Shown here one piece after another: positions 8,818 to 17,828 of a stretch of DNA of 49,353 nucleotides (the first letter of the stretch is position 1; the number at the start of each line of letters is the position of its first letter). The DNA comes from a filamentous cyanobacterium CCP2 (GTDB lineage Bacteria > Cyanobacteriota > Cyanobacteriia > Elainellales > Elainellaceae). Location: NCBI GenBank assembly GCA_003003615.1, contig PVWD01000011.1, positions 1-49,353 of the forward strand. The letters run 5' to 3'. Made by a program: the position numbers and the translations under genes. Under the pieces are notes generated by a model that searched no databases, was not told the DNA's origin, and worked only from the letters and a program-made list of their open reading frames with translations.

Positions 8818-9552
8818 ATGACACCTGAACTTTACCTGTACGGCATTTTCCCATCTCCCGGCCCAAAAGATCTAAATTTGCAAGGGTTAGATAAACAACC
8901 TGTGCAAACTCAGGATATAGACGGGTTTGTTTTTCTATACTCAGAAGCGCAACAAGTACGTTACCTTCCCAGCCGTAAAAATCTCCTTAGTCATGAACGA
9001 GTTTTAGAACAGGCAATGGAGCTTGGACATCGTACGCTCTTACCGCTTCAGTTTGGTCTAGTGATTAATAATTGGGAATCTGTTAGAGAAAATTTAACTG
9101 TACCGAAAGAGCAAGATTTAAAGCAGCTATTTTCTAAGCTCGAAGGATGCCGAGAAGTCAGTATTAAAGTACTTTGGGATCAAGACAGTGAGCTAGAGAA
9201 GTTGATGAAAGAAAACACAACCTTGCAAGCAGAACGCGATCGGCTTGAAGGTAAAACCTTAAGCATGGATGAAGTTGTGAAAATTGGACAGGCGATCGAA
9301 CGTGCCATCACATCTCAAAAGCAGCACATTATTGAATCCATTCGAGAGACTTTAAACCCATTAGCGATCGAAGTAATTGAAAATGATCCGATGGGTGAAG
9401 CAATGATTTACAACACGGCTTATTTAATTCCCTGGGATGCCGAACCCCAATTTGGTGAAAAGGTTGAAGCCCTCGATCGTCAGTTTGAAAACCGCCTTCG
9501 CATCCGCTACAACAACCTCACGGCTCCCTTCAACTTTGCCCAGCTTGGGTAG
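8818..9552 (+). CDS. Gas vesicle protein GvpF/GvpL
   Basis: A 244-residue GvpF/GvpL-family protein. It opens with the family pattern ELYLYGIFPSPGP, has VRYLPSRKNLLSHERVLEQA in the first domain, a short coiled coil (LEKLMKENTTLQAERDRLEG) and ends with a conserved RLRIRYNNLTAPFNFAQLG segment. Family members are accessory proteins of gas vesicle assembly that contact GvpA. The gene is followed after 42 bp by gvpG, but gvpA, gvpC, gvpN, gvpJ and gvpK are not in the flanks, so the pair is detached from any main gvp cluster. F and L are paralogues I cannot separate here. Confidence 0.92.
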   Translation: MTPELYLYGIFPSPGPKDLNLQGLDKQPVQTQDIDGFVFLYSEAQQVRYLPSRKNLLSHERVLEQAMELGHRTLLPLQFGLVINNWESVRENLTVPKEQDLKQLFSKLEGCREVSIKVLWDQDSELEKLMKENTTLQAERDRLEGKTLSMDEVVKIGQAIERAITSQKQHIIESIRETLNPLAIEVIENDPMGEAMIYNTAYLIPWDAEPQFGEKVEALDRQFENRLRIRYNNLTAPFNFAQLG

Positions 9553-9594
9553 AAATTCGGCGAAAAAATCAAGCTAGAAAACGAGGCTAAAACC

Positions 9595-9846
9595 ATGTTA
9601 TTTGATCTCCTTCTTGCTCCAGTGACTCTTCCAGTAAACGGCATCGCCTGGATTGGTGGAAAAATCCTGGAACAGGCCAGCCCCGAACTGGATGAAAAAG
9701 AAGTTTTAAGTAAGCGATTACTAGCCCTACAGCTTGCCTTTGATATGGGCGATCTTTCCGAAGAAGCGTTTGAGGAACAGGAAGAAGACTTGCTGCTGGC
9801 AATTCAGGCTTTGGAAGATGCAGAAACCTTAGAAGGTGCAGATTAA
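9595..9846 (+). CDS. gvpG: Gas vesicle protein GvpG
   Basis: An 83-residue protein with the family N-terminus MLFDLLLAPVTLPVNGIAWI and a charged helical C-terminus (EEAFEEQEEDLLLAIQALED). GvpG is a small accessory protein that helps GvpF/L during gas vesicle nucleation. It probably shares a transcript with gvpF/L. The stop lies 9 bp from the end of the convergent SRPBCC gene, leaving no room for a separate terminator. Confidence 0.9.
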   Translation: MLFDLLLAPVTLPVNGIAWIGGKILEQASPELDEKEVLSKRLLALQLAFDMGDLSEEAFEEQEEDLLLAIQALEDAETLEGAD

Positions 9847-9855
9847 TAGCTCCAT

Positions 9856-10296
9856 CTATTTAACTTGCCGTTCCACATACTGCTTCAACTCTCTTGCCAT
9901 CCGTCGGATACCCTGCTGTTCATCGCGTCGCAAAAACGGTACAAATAACACGGTCACGGCTCCAGTCATTGTTTCCTGGTGGATGTACTTTGTTCGGTTT
10001 CGCCCGACTTCTTGCAGTTCAAAGACATGCTCACTCCGAAATCCAGGAGCGGTATAAATCCAACGGAGGCATACATTGGGTTGCAGGAGCGTAATTTGGG
10101 GTTCAAACTCTGTCTCTGTTTCTTCTCGCATTCGCCGCAGAGAAAGCTGCACGGTTCGACCTTGCTTAAACGACAGAGAAGGGTTGCGATCGTACAAAAA
10201 CGTGTTCCACTTCAACCAATTCTCTTTGCGGATGAGAGCCTGCCAAACAGCAAGCTTCGGAGCGTTAATCTCAATTTCGGTGTAAAGAGAAGGCAT
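9856..10296 (-). CDS. SRPBCC-family (START-like) protein
   Basis: About 146 residues with the N-terminus PSLYTEIEINAPKLAVWQAL followed by LKWNTFLYD, then alternating strands and a long C-terminal helix (GIRRMARELKQYVERQV). This is the helix-grip fold of SRPBCC proteins, which bind hydrophobic ligands in a deep cavity; the ligand is unknown. I start at the ATG at 10296 because the family fold begins there. A further ATG in frame at 10338 adds 14 residues; neither has a clear ribosome-binding site. It runs convergently into gvpG. Confidence 0.8.
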   Translation of the reverse strand: MPSLYTEIEINAPKLAVWQALIRKENWLKWNTFLYDRNPSLSFKQGRTVQLSLRRMREETETEFEPQITLLQPNVCLRWIYTAPGFRSEHVFELQEVGRNRTKYIHQETMTGAVTVLFVPFLRRDEQQGIRRMARELKQYVERQVK

Positions 10297-10512
10297 AAAC
10301 CAAGGAGTCAAGGGTGCAAAGTTAGGATTGGGCAGCATGAATTTTTGCTGCTTTGTCGGAACTTAGATTGGGTACTTTGAGCGTTCCCAATTCCGTACCT
10401 CTGAGTACATTTGAAGATTTAGTGTTTTCCTATACTGGGTCAGGAACAAACGCTAAGATCGTAGCTCATTTGTGCAATGGATTTCCCCAAAAAGGAGCAG
10501 TACATTCATCCT

Positions 10513-11904
10513 ATGGTTAACCTGACCCCCAATCCTAGCTTCAGCCTTACAATTCGGCTTCAACTTCCTAACACGTCAGGGATGTTAGCTCCTGTGGTTC
10601 AGGCGATCGCCGCCGCTGGTGGCAATATTGGGCAAATTGATCTGATTGAGCAAAACCGCAAGCTGGTACTGCGTGATATTACGGTGGATGCTTCCAGTAC
10701 AGAACATGCCGAGACGATCGTGAATGCAGTGAAAGCCCTAGACGAGATTAAGGTGTTGGATGTGTACGATCGCACGTTCAACCTGCATCGGGGTGGCAAG
10801 ATCAGTGTGCAGGGCAAAATTCCCCTCAAGAGTCAGGGAGATTTGGCAATGGCCTATACGCCTGGAGTGGGGCGGATCTGCACGGCAATTGCTGCAAACC
10901 CAGAAGAGGTTTACTCTTTAACCATTAAAAGCAACACCGTGGCGATCGTCACGGATGGCAGTGCTGTGTTGGGGTTGGGCAATTTGGGAGCCGCAGGAGC
11001 TTTACCCGTGATGGAAGGGAAAGCCATGTTGTTTAAGGCCTTTGCGGATGTGGATGCGTTCCCGATCTGTTTGGCAACCCAGGATGTAGACCAGATTGTG
11101 GAAACGGTGAAGAATATTGCTCCTGTGTTTGGTGGCGTGAACTTGGAAGATATTAGTGCCCCTCGCTGCTTTGAAATTGAAGCCCGGTTACAGCGAGAGT
11201 TGGACATTCCCATTTTTCACGATGATCAGCATGGTACGGCGATCGTATCATTGGCGGCCTTGTTGAATGCTTTGAAGCTGGTTAAGAAATCCCTGGATGA
11301 AACGCGAATCGTGATTAACGGTGCAGGGGCCGCAGGAGTGGCAATTGCCCGGTTACTGAGAAAAGCCGGAGCCAAAACCATTCTCCTATGCGACTCTCGC
11401 GGCATTTTGTCTACCCATCGGACTGATTTAAACAACCAGAAAAAAGAATTTGCAGTGGAACAAAGCGGTTCCTTGGCGGATGCCCTCATGGGAGCAGATG
11501 TATTTATGGGTGTGAGTGTGCCTGGTGTGGTGACTCCTGAAATGGTTAAATCAATGGCAATCGACCCGATCGTTTTTGCAATGGCTAATCCCATTCCCGA
11601 AATTCAGCCAGAACTGGTGAGCGGAGATGTGGCTGTGATGGCCACCGGGCGCAGCGACTATCCTAACCAAATCAATAACGTCCTGGCCTTTCCTGGCATT
11701 TTTCGGGGGGCCCTTGACTGTCGCGCCAAAGCCATGACCAGCACCATGTATCTGGAAGCTGCAACGGCGATCGCCTCTCTCATTAAGCCTTCTGATTTAG
11801 ACAGAGAACACATTATTCCGTCCGTCTTTGATGAGCGAGTTGCTCCGACTGTAGCGGCAGCCGTCCAACATGCAGCACGGGCAGATGGCGTAGCTGGTTC
11901 ATAA
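10513..11904 (+). CDS. NAD(P)-dependent malic enzyme with N-terminal ACT domain
   Basis: A 463-residue malic enzyme (malate to pyruvate plus CO2 with reduction of NAD(P)). An ACT domain (about 9-85) precedes the catalytic region: Y115 in AYTPGVG, K170 in VMEGK, metal ligands around E212-D213 and D237-D238 (FHDDQHG), and the nucleotide site INGAGAAGVA (268-277). The ACT domain suggests amino-acid feedback. I chose the ATG at 10513, where the ACT fold begins; AAGGAG lies about 15 bases upstream, somewhat far. An ATG at 10477 adds 12 residues with no ribosome signal. It is convergent with prmA. Confidence 0.92.
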   Translation: MVNLTPNPSFSLTIRLQLPNTSGMLAPVVQAIAAAGGNIGQIDLIEQNRKLVLRDITVDASSTEHAETIVNAVKALDEIKVLDVYDRTFNLHRGGKISVQGKIPLKSQGDLAMAYTPGVGRICTAIAANPEEVYSLTIKSNTVAIVTDGSAVLGLGNLGAAGALPVMEGKAMLFKAFADVDAFPICLATQDVDQIVETVKNIAPVFGGVNLEDISAPRCFEIEARLQRELDIPIFHDDQHGTAIVSLAALLNALKLVKKSLDETRIVINGAGAAGVAIARLLRKAGAKTILLCDSRGILSTHRTDLNNQKKEFAVEQSGSLADALMGADVFMGVSVPGVVTPEMVKSMAIDPIVFAMANPIPEIQPELVSGDVAVMATGRSDYPNQINNVLAFPGIFRGALDCRAKAMTSTMYLEAATAIASLIKPSDLDREHIIPSVFDERVAPTVAAAVQHAARADGVAGS

Positions 11905-11938
11905 CATAACCAGGTTTGTAACTTTTTCAGGAATCAGT

Positions 11939-12829
11939 TTACGATCGCCGAATATTCAGGCAGCACCAATCTTGTCGTCGCCAGAGGGTTGCCACTACCC
12001 AGCCATGCTGCTCTAGGGTGTCGGCGATCGGTTTAACTTGATCGAGCAAAAGACCGCTCAAAATACCCCAGGTGGTTGGTTTGGCAATTTGGCTCATTCC
12101 CGGAATCAAATCAATAATCACTTCTGCCAAAATATTGCATAAAATGCCGTCTACGGGTTCTGAGAGCGTTTCAATTAATCGATCGACGCTGCCTTCTTCT
12201 GCCCTCAACCGATCGGCTTCTACCAAATTCAGTTCTCGATTGCTGTGGGTAGACAAAACAGCAAGGGGATCGGTGTCAACGGCATACACCTGCTTTGCTC
12301 CCAGCAATAATGCCCCGATCGACAAAATGCCTGATCCACAGCCAATATCAGCAACGATCGCCTCTGAATCGGGTTCACCCAACCGCATCTCCAACGACTC
12401 CAAGCAGAGTTGAGTGGTAGCATGGGCACCCGTACCAAAGGCCACGCCCGGATCAAGCCGAATCACTAACCGATCGCTATTTTCTGGGGGCGGCAACCAA
12501 GCCGGATTAATCAAAAACCGATCGCCAATTTCCTGCGGATGCCAGTAATTCTTCCAACTGCTTGACCAGTCTTCCTCATCAATCAAATTCCACTGCACCA
12601 TTGGCACAGCCATTCCAGCACAGAGGGCATCCTGCCGCAGCCGTAAAGCCAAGGCGGCCAGATCAAGCTGATGGGCCTGCATCTGGGGTAAATAGGCTTT
12701 GACCAGGCAACCATAATTTTTGCTTTCGCTGGCCGTTCCTCGGCAGTTAAAATCGTCCAGCCGCCAGAATATCAGGTCTTCCAGGGCTGGATCACACGCA
12801 ACTTGAATTTCCCACCAGCTAGTTGACAT
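11939..12829 (-). CDS. prmA: Ribosomal protein L11 methyltransferase PrmA
   Basis: A 296-residue class I SAM-dependent methyltransferase that trimethylates ribosomal protein L11. The N-terminal substrate domain opens STSWWEIQV; the SAM site is [15 protein letters not shown], followed by the acidic loop AVDTDPLA and the NILAEVI motif (post-II NPPY-like position NxLA). The ATG at 12829 fits the family N-terminus; an upstream ATG at 12844 would add five residues. It lies 70 bp downstream of serA on the same strand and is probably cotranscribed with it. Confidence 0.93.
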   Translation of the reverse strand: MSTSWWEIQVACDPALEDLIFWRLDDFNCRGTASESKNYGCLVKAYLPQMQAHQLDLAALALRLRQDALCAGMAVPMVQWNLIDEEDWSSSWKNYWHPQEIGDRFLINPAWLPPPENSDRLVIRLDPGVAFGTGAHATTQLCLESLEMRLGEPDSEAIVADIGCGSGILSIGALLLGAKQVYAVDTDPLAVLSTHSNRELNLVEADRLRAEEGSVDRLIETLSEPVDGILCNILAEVIIDLIPGMSQIAKPTTWGILSGLLLDQVKPIADTLEQHGWVVATLWRRQDWCCLNIRRS

Positions 12830-12899
12830 GGCTTTAGGAGGCAAGGGTCGGGGGCATAGAGAATATAAGGCTTACGGTGTCTACATTTACTCTCTACCT

Positions 12900-14489
12900 T
12901 TACTCTGGCAAAGTCACAGTGTAAGCATCTCGGATGCCAGGTTCTTTAGTGATTTCGTTCAAAATGCCTTCCGGAATCGGATCATCCAGGCTCAGCACCA
13001 TTACCGCATCACCTCGGATAATCTTCCGACCGACCTGCATACTGGCAATATTGACGTTGAAGCTGCCCAATAAAGAGCCGATTTTGCCAATGATTCCCGG
13101 CATATCTCGGTGGAGGGTAAACAGCATATAGCGGTTGGGCGGTACGTTGATTGGAAAATCATCAATGCTGGTAATCCGAATTTCGTTGTCCCCCAGCAAA
13201 GCCCCCGTAACCGAGTGGGTTCCCAACGGCCCAGTGGCTTTCAGCAGCAACGAGCCAGTGTAGTCTTTGATGGTGGCATCTCGCGTTTCGACCACATGGA
13301 TGCCGCGCTCTTTGGCTTCAATGCTGGCGTTGACGTAGTTTACCCGTTCTTGTAAAGCGTGGGAGAGCAAGCCTTTTAGAGCCGCAATCACGATCGGCTG
13401 GCTTTCGTTGGTGGCAAGGTCTCCCTGGAGGCGAATATTAAAGTCTTCAATCCGTCCACCGGCTAACTGGCTGACCAAATTTCCTAAGGTTTCCGCCAGT
13501 TGCAGGTAGGGGCGCAGTTTTTCCATCACATCCGGACGCAAGCCTGGAATGTTGACGGCTGAACGGGCAGGCAGCCCCAGCAACACATCTCGAATTTGTT
13601 CTGCCACGTCGATCGCCACATTCACCTGTGCTTCTTCGGTTGAAGCTCCCAAGTGAGGAGTCAGAATCAGTTCTTTATCCACCGATCGCAAGGTAGAGTC
13701 TTCCTGGAGTGGCTCCTGTTCATACACATCAATGGCGGCTCCAGCTATTTTTCCTTGCTTCAAAGCCTCAACCAAGGCCGCCTCATCAATAATTCCACCC
13801 CGCGCACAGTTAACGATCCTTGCAGTAGGCTTCATCTTGTCGAAGGCTTCTGCGTTGATCAGGTGGTAGGTTTCAGGCGTTTTGGGCATATGCAGCGTAA
13901 TATAGTCTGCTTCCCGCAGCAGAAAGTCCATTTCCACCAACTGGCAACCCAACTGCTCTGCCCGCTCCATTGACAGATAGGGATCATACGCCAACAGGCG
14001 CATTCCCATTGCCCTGGCAATATTAGCCACATGAGAGCCGATTTTACCCAATCCCACAATTCCTAGGGTTTTTTTGTAAACCTCAACTCCGGTAAAGCTC
14101 TTTCGATCCCACTTTCCCGCTTTCACCGATAGATTTGCATCGGGAATATAGCGCGACAGGGACAACATCATGGCAACAGCGTGTTCAGCCGCAGCAATGG
14201 TATTACCTTCTGGCGAATTGACAACCAAAATACCGCGACGAGTTGCCGCCGGAACATCGACGTTATCAACTCCCACTCCGGCTCGCCCAATGATTTTAAG
14301 CTGACTTCCAGCTTCAATCACGCTTGTCGTTACTCTCGTTCCAGAGCGGATCATGAGCGCATCGTACTCTGGGATAATTTGGGTTAACTCTTCAGGGGAC
14401 AGGTTTGTCTTGACATCTACCTGAGCAACTTGAGAGAGAATGTCAATTCCAACTTGGTCAATGGAGTCAGAAACAAGAACCTTAGGCAT
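12900..14489 (-). CDS. serA: D-3-phosphoglycerate dehydrogenase
   Basis: A 529-residue long-form SerA, the first step of serine synthesis from 3-phosphoglycerate. The NAD site GLGKIG is at 146-151; catalytic residues are R230 (NCARGG), E259 (EQEP) and H279 (TPHLGAST). An intervening substrate-binding domain (about 315-450) and a C-terminal ACT domain (about 455-529, LFTLHRDMPGIIGKIGSLLG) follow, the layout of the type I enzyme. The length is typical. The spacer upstream is nearly 600 bp and shared with the divergent TolC-family gene. Confidence 0.96.
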   Translation of the reverse strand: MPKVLVSDSIDQVGIDILSQVAQVDVKTNLSPEELTQIIPEYDALMIRSGTRVTTSVIEAGSQLKIIGRAGVGVDNVDVPAATRRGILVVNSPEGNTIAAAEHAVAMMLSLSRYIPDANLSVKAGKWDRKSFTGVEVYKKTLGIVGLGKIGSHVANIARAMGMRLLAYDPYLSMERAEQLGCQLVEMDFLLREADYITLHMPKTPETYHLINAEAFDKMKPTARIVNCARGGIIDEAALVEALKQGKIAGAAIDVYEQEPLQEDSTLRSVDKELILTPHLGASTEEAQVNVAIDVAEQIRDVLLGLPARSAVNIPGLRPDVMEKLRPYLQLAETLGNLVSQLAGGRIEDFNIRLQGDLATNESQPIVIAALKGLLSHALQERVNYVNASIEAKERGIHVVETRDATIKDYTGSLLLKATGPLGTHSVTGALLGDNEIRITSIDDFPINVPPNRYMLFTLHRDMPGIIGKIGSLLGSFNVNIASMQVGRKIIRGDAVMVLSLDDPIPEGILNEITKEPGIRDAYTVTLPE

Positions 14490-14700
14490 GATCAGCAGGT
14501 CATTTTAGATGAAGACAACAATCTAACGATGGAAAGGCATCGGCAGGAGATTCCACAAAACGTCATTCTACTGCAAAGGGGATGCTAGCAAACTGGAATC
14601 GCTGAAAGATTTTGTCTTTAATGATTCAGTCCTGATGAAAGGCTTGATGTATAGCAAAGGGTCAATGTAAACCTTAGGCGTGTGGGGGCAATGGCTCCTG

Positions 14701-14726
14701 GAACTGTAATCTAGAACTGTAATTGA
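14701..14726 (+). repeat. Tandem duplication, 13-nt unit
   Basis: Two adjacent units of GAACTGTAATCTA and GAACTGTAATTGA, 11 of 13 positions identical. Confidence 0.6.
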
Positions 14727-14751
14727 GTGAACTCGATCCTGCCTATCCTTT

Positions 14752-14784
14752 GACTGGGCAGGCAAGATGCCCACTCCCCAAAAC
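14752..14784. repeat. Dispersed GGCATCTTGCC-type repeat (copy 1)
   Basis: Contains GGGCAGGCAAGATGCCCACT, the complement-strand form of the element also seen at 17201, 21940, 32649, 34176 and 36238. Such elements are widespread between genes in cyanobacteria. Confidence 0.65.
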
Positions 14785-14950
14785 AATTCAAGGTTTGATT
14801 AGACTCGATCGCTTCCCCGATCTTCAGCAAACCATCCATTGCCATCAACGTTTCATAATGAGTAACCGATCGCAATTCATTCCCAGAAAGTTATTAAAGT
14901 TTAGATTTGTTGACAGGTTTTGATCCTGTGCGGAAGCGGGTAGCTCAATG

Positions 14951-14989
14951 ACGTTAACTGAATACGTTAGCTGGATACGTTGACAGCCA
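14951..14989 (+). repeat. Three-unit 13-nt tandem array upstream of the TolC-family gene
   Basis: Units ACGTTAACTGAAT, ACGTTAGCTGGAT and ACGTTGACAGCCA share an ACGTT(A/G) core. The array ends about 97 bp before the TolC-family start, a place where a regulator could bind; this is unproven. Confidence 0.5.
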
Positions 14990-15086
14990 ACCGATCGGAT
15001 GATTTGCCAAGGCTGTTAATCAGTTAGTATCCTGCTAAAGGACTAGTCTTTTGGTGTTACGAGTTTTACTGGTGTGAGATTAACGT

Positions 15087-17138
15087 ATGCAATCCTCAAA
15101 TCCCCTGCTCGTTGTAGGCATTAGTGCTGCTATTGCGATCGGTTCTACAACTGCGGCTACTGCCAAAACTGAATCTCCGGCTGATTTGCAACCTGTTGAT
15201 TCCAAAGAAAATAATGCCTTTGAGGTTAGCTCACTGAAACCGGAGCCACCAGAGCAATGGTTCCTTTCCCAAGCCAATGAAGCTCCTCAAGACGAAGTTG
15301 ATATCGACCTAAATTTGCTGGATGACAGTGAGCCATCCTCCTCTGATGCAGATTTAGCTCAAGAACCAGAATCTAGCCCAGAGCCTTCCTTGGAAGAAAG
15401 TGAAGCCGAGGCAGAAGAGGCGATCGGGGAAGAATTAGAGGGTGAAGTCAGTGAGGAAGGATTGCCTGCATTGCCTGAGGGTGAGGCAGATGTAGAAATT
15501 GAGGCGATCGAGGAAGACCTGCCGGAAGCAGAAGCCGAGGGAGAGGCAGAAGTGGAAGCTGAGGAGCCAGTCGCTGATGATGAGGCTGAGGCAGAAGTGG
15601 AAGAATCCAGTGAAGAAAGTGAAGAAGTGGAAGGTGAAGCAGAGCCAGTGTTGGAGACCGATCCAGCATTAGAAGAGGATACGCTAGAACCGCTCCCCGA
15701 TACAGACTCAACGCCAACCACTGACGAAGAACCAACCCCTTCAGCTCCTACGGCAGATCCGGGTTCGGCTCCAGATTATCTTGATCCAGACCCCAATCCC
15801 CTCTCTTTCCCAACTGATCCTTCGGAGGTGGAAATCGTTGGAACGCAACCCATTACTCTGATTCAGGCGATCGAACTAGGAATCCGCAACAATGAAGACC
15901 TCCAACGCGCCCGTCTAGAACTGCAACGATCGCAGGCAGCCCTCCGCGAAACCCAAGCTGAAAATTTTCCAACCGTTGATCTTGGGGCAGACCTTACTTT
16001 ACAGGGCAGTGAACAGCCTGATACCCAATTCAACCCACTCACCGGGGAACAGGAAGCAGATGGAACTGAACTACAAACTAGCCTCGGTTTGGGAGGAGCA
16101 TTACAGGCAAACTACGCAATTTTTACCTCCGGACGGCGATCAGCCCTCATTCAGGCGGCAGAGCGGGAAGTGCGGTTTCAGGAATTGGCTGTAGAAAGCA
16201 CCACCGAAGACTTGATCCTGCAAGTCACCCAGGCCTACTACGATTTACAGGAAGCCGATGAACAGGTGCAAATTTTCCAGGCAGCATTAGATGAAGCTGA
16301 ACGTAGCTTACGGGATGCCGAAGCCTTGGAAAGAGCCGGAGTTGGGACGCGGTTTGATGTGCTTCAGGCGCAGGTGGATGTGGCAAATGCTCAGCAGGAC
16401 TTGCGAAACCAACTAAGCCAGCAGGAAGTTGCCCGTCGTCGCCTTGTGGAACAGTTGAACCTTTCCCAATCGGTGACACTGGCGGCGGCTGAACCTGTGG
16501 AGGTGGCAGGCGTATGGGATTTAACCCTTGAACAGTCGATCGTTGAGGCGTTTAGAAACCGGGCAGAGTTAGAGCAGCAGTTAGTCCAACGGGAAATCGC
16601 AGAGCGCAACCGGCGAGCTTCCTTGGCAACTTTGGGCCCCCAGGTTAACCTCTCAGCCCAATATGGCTTGAACAATACATTGGCCAGCGATCCAGACTCG
16701 ATCGCTGAGGACTTTGGTTTTCTGTCTAGCTTCCAGGTGCAGCTTGGGGTCAGCATTAGTTTATTTGATGGTGGGCGGGCCCGAGCCCAGGCACGGCAGG
16801 CCGAAGCCAACATTGCCATTGCCGAGTCTCAGTTTGCCAATGTGCGGGATCAAATTCGGCTGGAGGTAGAGGAAGCCTATTCCCAACTGGATGCCAACTT
16901 TGAGAACATTCAAACGACGGCTTTGGCGGTTCAACAGGCAGAAGAAGCCCTGCGGTTAGCCCGCCTTCGTTTCCAGGCAGGAGTTGGAACCCAAACGGAT
17001 GTCCTGCGATCGCAAACTGAACTGACCCGATCGCGCTTTAATAACCTTCAGGCAATTCTTAACTATAACCGTGCCCTCGCAGCCCTCCGACGATCGGTGA
17101 GTAACTTTCCTGAAGGGTATTTGAATGAAGTTCCCTAA
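15087..17138 (+). CDS. TolC-family outer-membrane efflux/secretion protein with acidic N-terminal extension
   Basis: A 683-residue TolC/OEP-family protein. Residues 1-26 look like a signal peptide. Residues about 69-235 are a low-complexity region dominated by glutamate, aspartate, serine and proline. Two OEP repeats follow (about 255-460 and 465-680), with the landmarks QPITLIQAIELGIRNNEDLQ, YYDLQEADEQVQ, AGVGTRFDVLQAQVDVANAQ, VSISLFDGGRARAQARQAEA and AGVGTQTDVLRSQTELTRSR. TolC proteins form trimeric outer-membrane and periplasmic ducts for type I secretion or RND efflux; cyanobacterial members (HgdD type) serve several inner-membrane pumps. No pump gene is adjacent. The ATG is preceded by no strong ribosome site. 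Confidence 0.9.
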   Translation: MQSSNPLLVVGISAAIAIGSTTAATAKTESPADLQPVDSKENNAFEVSSLKPEPPEQWFLSQANEAPQDEVDIDLNLLDDSEPSSSDADLAQEPESSPEPSLEESEAEAEEAIGEELEGEVSEEGLPALPEGEADVEIEAIEEDLPEAEAEGEAEVEAEEPVADDEAEAEVEESSEESEEVEGEAEPVLETDPALEEDTLEPLPDTDSTPTTDEEPTPSAPTADPGSAPDYLDPDPNPLSFPTDPSEVEIVGTQPITLIQAIELGIRNNEDLQRARLELQRSQAALRETQAENFPTVDLGADLTLQGSEQPDTQFNPLTGEQEADGTELQTSLGLGGALQANYAIFTSGRRSALIQAAEREVRFQELAVESTTEDLILQVTQAYYDLQEADEQVQIFQAALDEAERSLRDAEALERAGVGTRFDVLQAQVDVANAQQDLRNQLSQQEVARRRLVEQLNLSQSVTLAAAEPVEVAGVWDLTLEQSIVEAFRNRAELEQQLVQREIAERNRRASLATLGPQVNLSAQYGLNNTLASDPDSIAEDFGFLSSFQVQLGVSISLFDGGRARAQARQAEANIAIAESQFANVRDQIRLEVEEAYSQLDANFENIQTTALAVQQAEEALRLARLRFQAGVGTQTDVLRSQTELTRSRFNNLQAILNYNRALAALRRSVSNFPEGYLNEVP

Positions 17139-17200
17139 CCCGATCGGCTGGATGGGTAACTTTGCCCAATGAAGCAAGGCAAAGGATTTGAGCGGGTAAT

Positions 17201-17229
17201 CCGTAGCGCAGGCATCTTGCCTGCGTCGG
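17201..17229. repeat. Dispersed GGCATCTTGCC-type repeat (copy 2), perfect hairpin
   Basis: CGCAGGCA-TCT-TGCCTGCG at 17207-17225 is a perfect 8-bp stem with a 3-nt loop, about 65 bp after the TolC-family stop. It belongs to the dispersed family and could also slow transcription, but no T-tract follows. Confidence 0.65.
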
Positions 17230-17310
17230 TGAAACCTCTCCCTCTGGAGAAATGGGACTCTGTGTAACCACAGTACCAAATCCAATTTCTCCAGCCGTAA
17301 CTATGAAACT

Positions 17311-17385
17311 AGGACACTTTTCGAGTTTCCAGCCCTATCATTGAATTCGGCCACTTCAAGCATCCTCTTCTATCTATCCGTTGCC
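17311..17385 (+). repeat. About 75-bp dispersed repeat, copy A
   Basis: Starts AGGACACTTTTC and ends CTATCCGTTGCC. It is clearly alignable to 36285-36360 with the same start and end blocks and a diverged middle (CACTTCAAGCATCC versus AACTTCAATCATCC). Both copies sit downstream of a GGCATCTTGCC element. Confidence 0.6.
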
Positions 17386-17416
17386 CTCACTTCCATCCAG
17401 GCGTTTTCTAGTTTTT

Positions 17417-17737
17417 CTAGTCTTCTAATTTCTCCAAAAATGCCTCAGCCTTGCAGAGTAGATCGATCGCCTGTTCCGCGCTGATCAGCCGTTTCAGGAC
17501 AACTTGCCCGATCGATCGGGTCGCTGGTTTCGCTTGAGCCGGGTCAATGGGGCAAACTTCCAGCATCAGCACATCCTCTTCGACGCGGTAAAGCCACAAC
17601 TTTTCGCCATTTTCTAAGATGCACAAGTTTGTTTGCTCAATCTGGGGTTTGCGCCGCCACGCTGCTTCATTCCACAGCCCACCAAATTCCCAGACGCGAC
17701 CAACCGTCCATCCATCAGATAAAAAAAAGTACTTCAC
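17417..17737 (-). CDS. Hypothetical protein, apparently cyanobacteria-specific
   Basis: A 106-residue protein rich in tryptophan near the N-terminus (SDGWTVGRVWEFGGLWNEAA) with a helical tail (ISAEQAIDLLCKAEAFLEKL). No membrane segment or known motif is visible. The composition is that of a real coding frame, and it lies 92 bp upstream of the start of no other gene on its strand; the large fusion gene at 17829 ends behind it on the same strand. Function not recognised. Confidence 0.65.
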   Translation of the reverse strand: MKYFFLSDGWTVGRVWEFGGLWNEAAWRRKPQIEQTNLCILENGEKLWLYRVEEDVLMLEVCPIDPAQAKPATRSIGQVVLKRLISAEQAIDLLCKAEAFLEKLED

Positions 17738-17828
17738 GGCGAATGTTCTGCACTCATTTTGATAGTGTCTAGCCCATTATGCCTTCTCTCTACCCTCTGT
17801 GCCCTCCGGGTTCTTGGCAAACGGCACG

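Larger units (their letters stand above)
14490..15086. other. Divergent spacer between serA and the TolC-family gene
   Basis: No gene can be supported. It holds a 13-nt tandem duplication (14701-14726), a GGCATCTTGCC-type repeat (14752-14784) and a second 13-nt tandem array (14951-14989). The minus-strand frame that crosses the GGCATCTTGCC repeat reads the peptide typical of that element and is not a gene. Confidence 0.5.

Noticed and set aside
14568-14786. 72-codon minus-strand frame beginning MFWGVGILPAQSKD
   Set aside because: The peptide is the translation of the dispersed GGCATCTTGCC repeat and recurs wherever that element is read in this frame.
15359-15735. Long serine- or leucine-rich minus-strand frames
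   Set aside because: They are shadows of the low-complexity acidic coding region of the TolC-family gene on the other strand.
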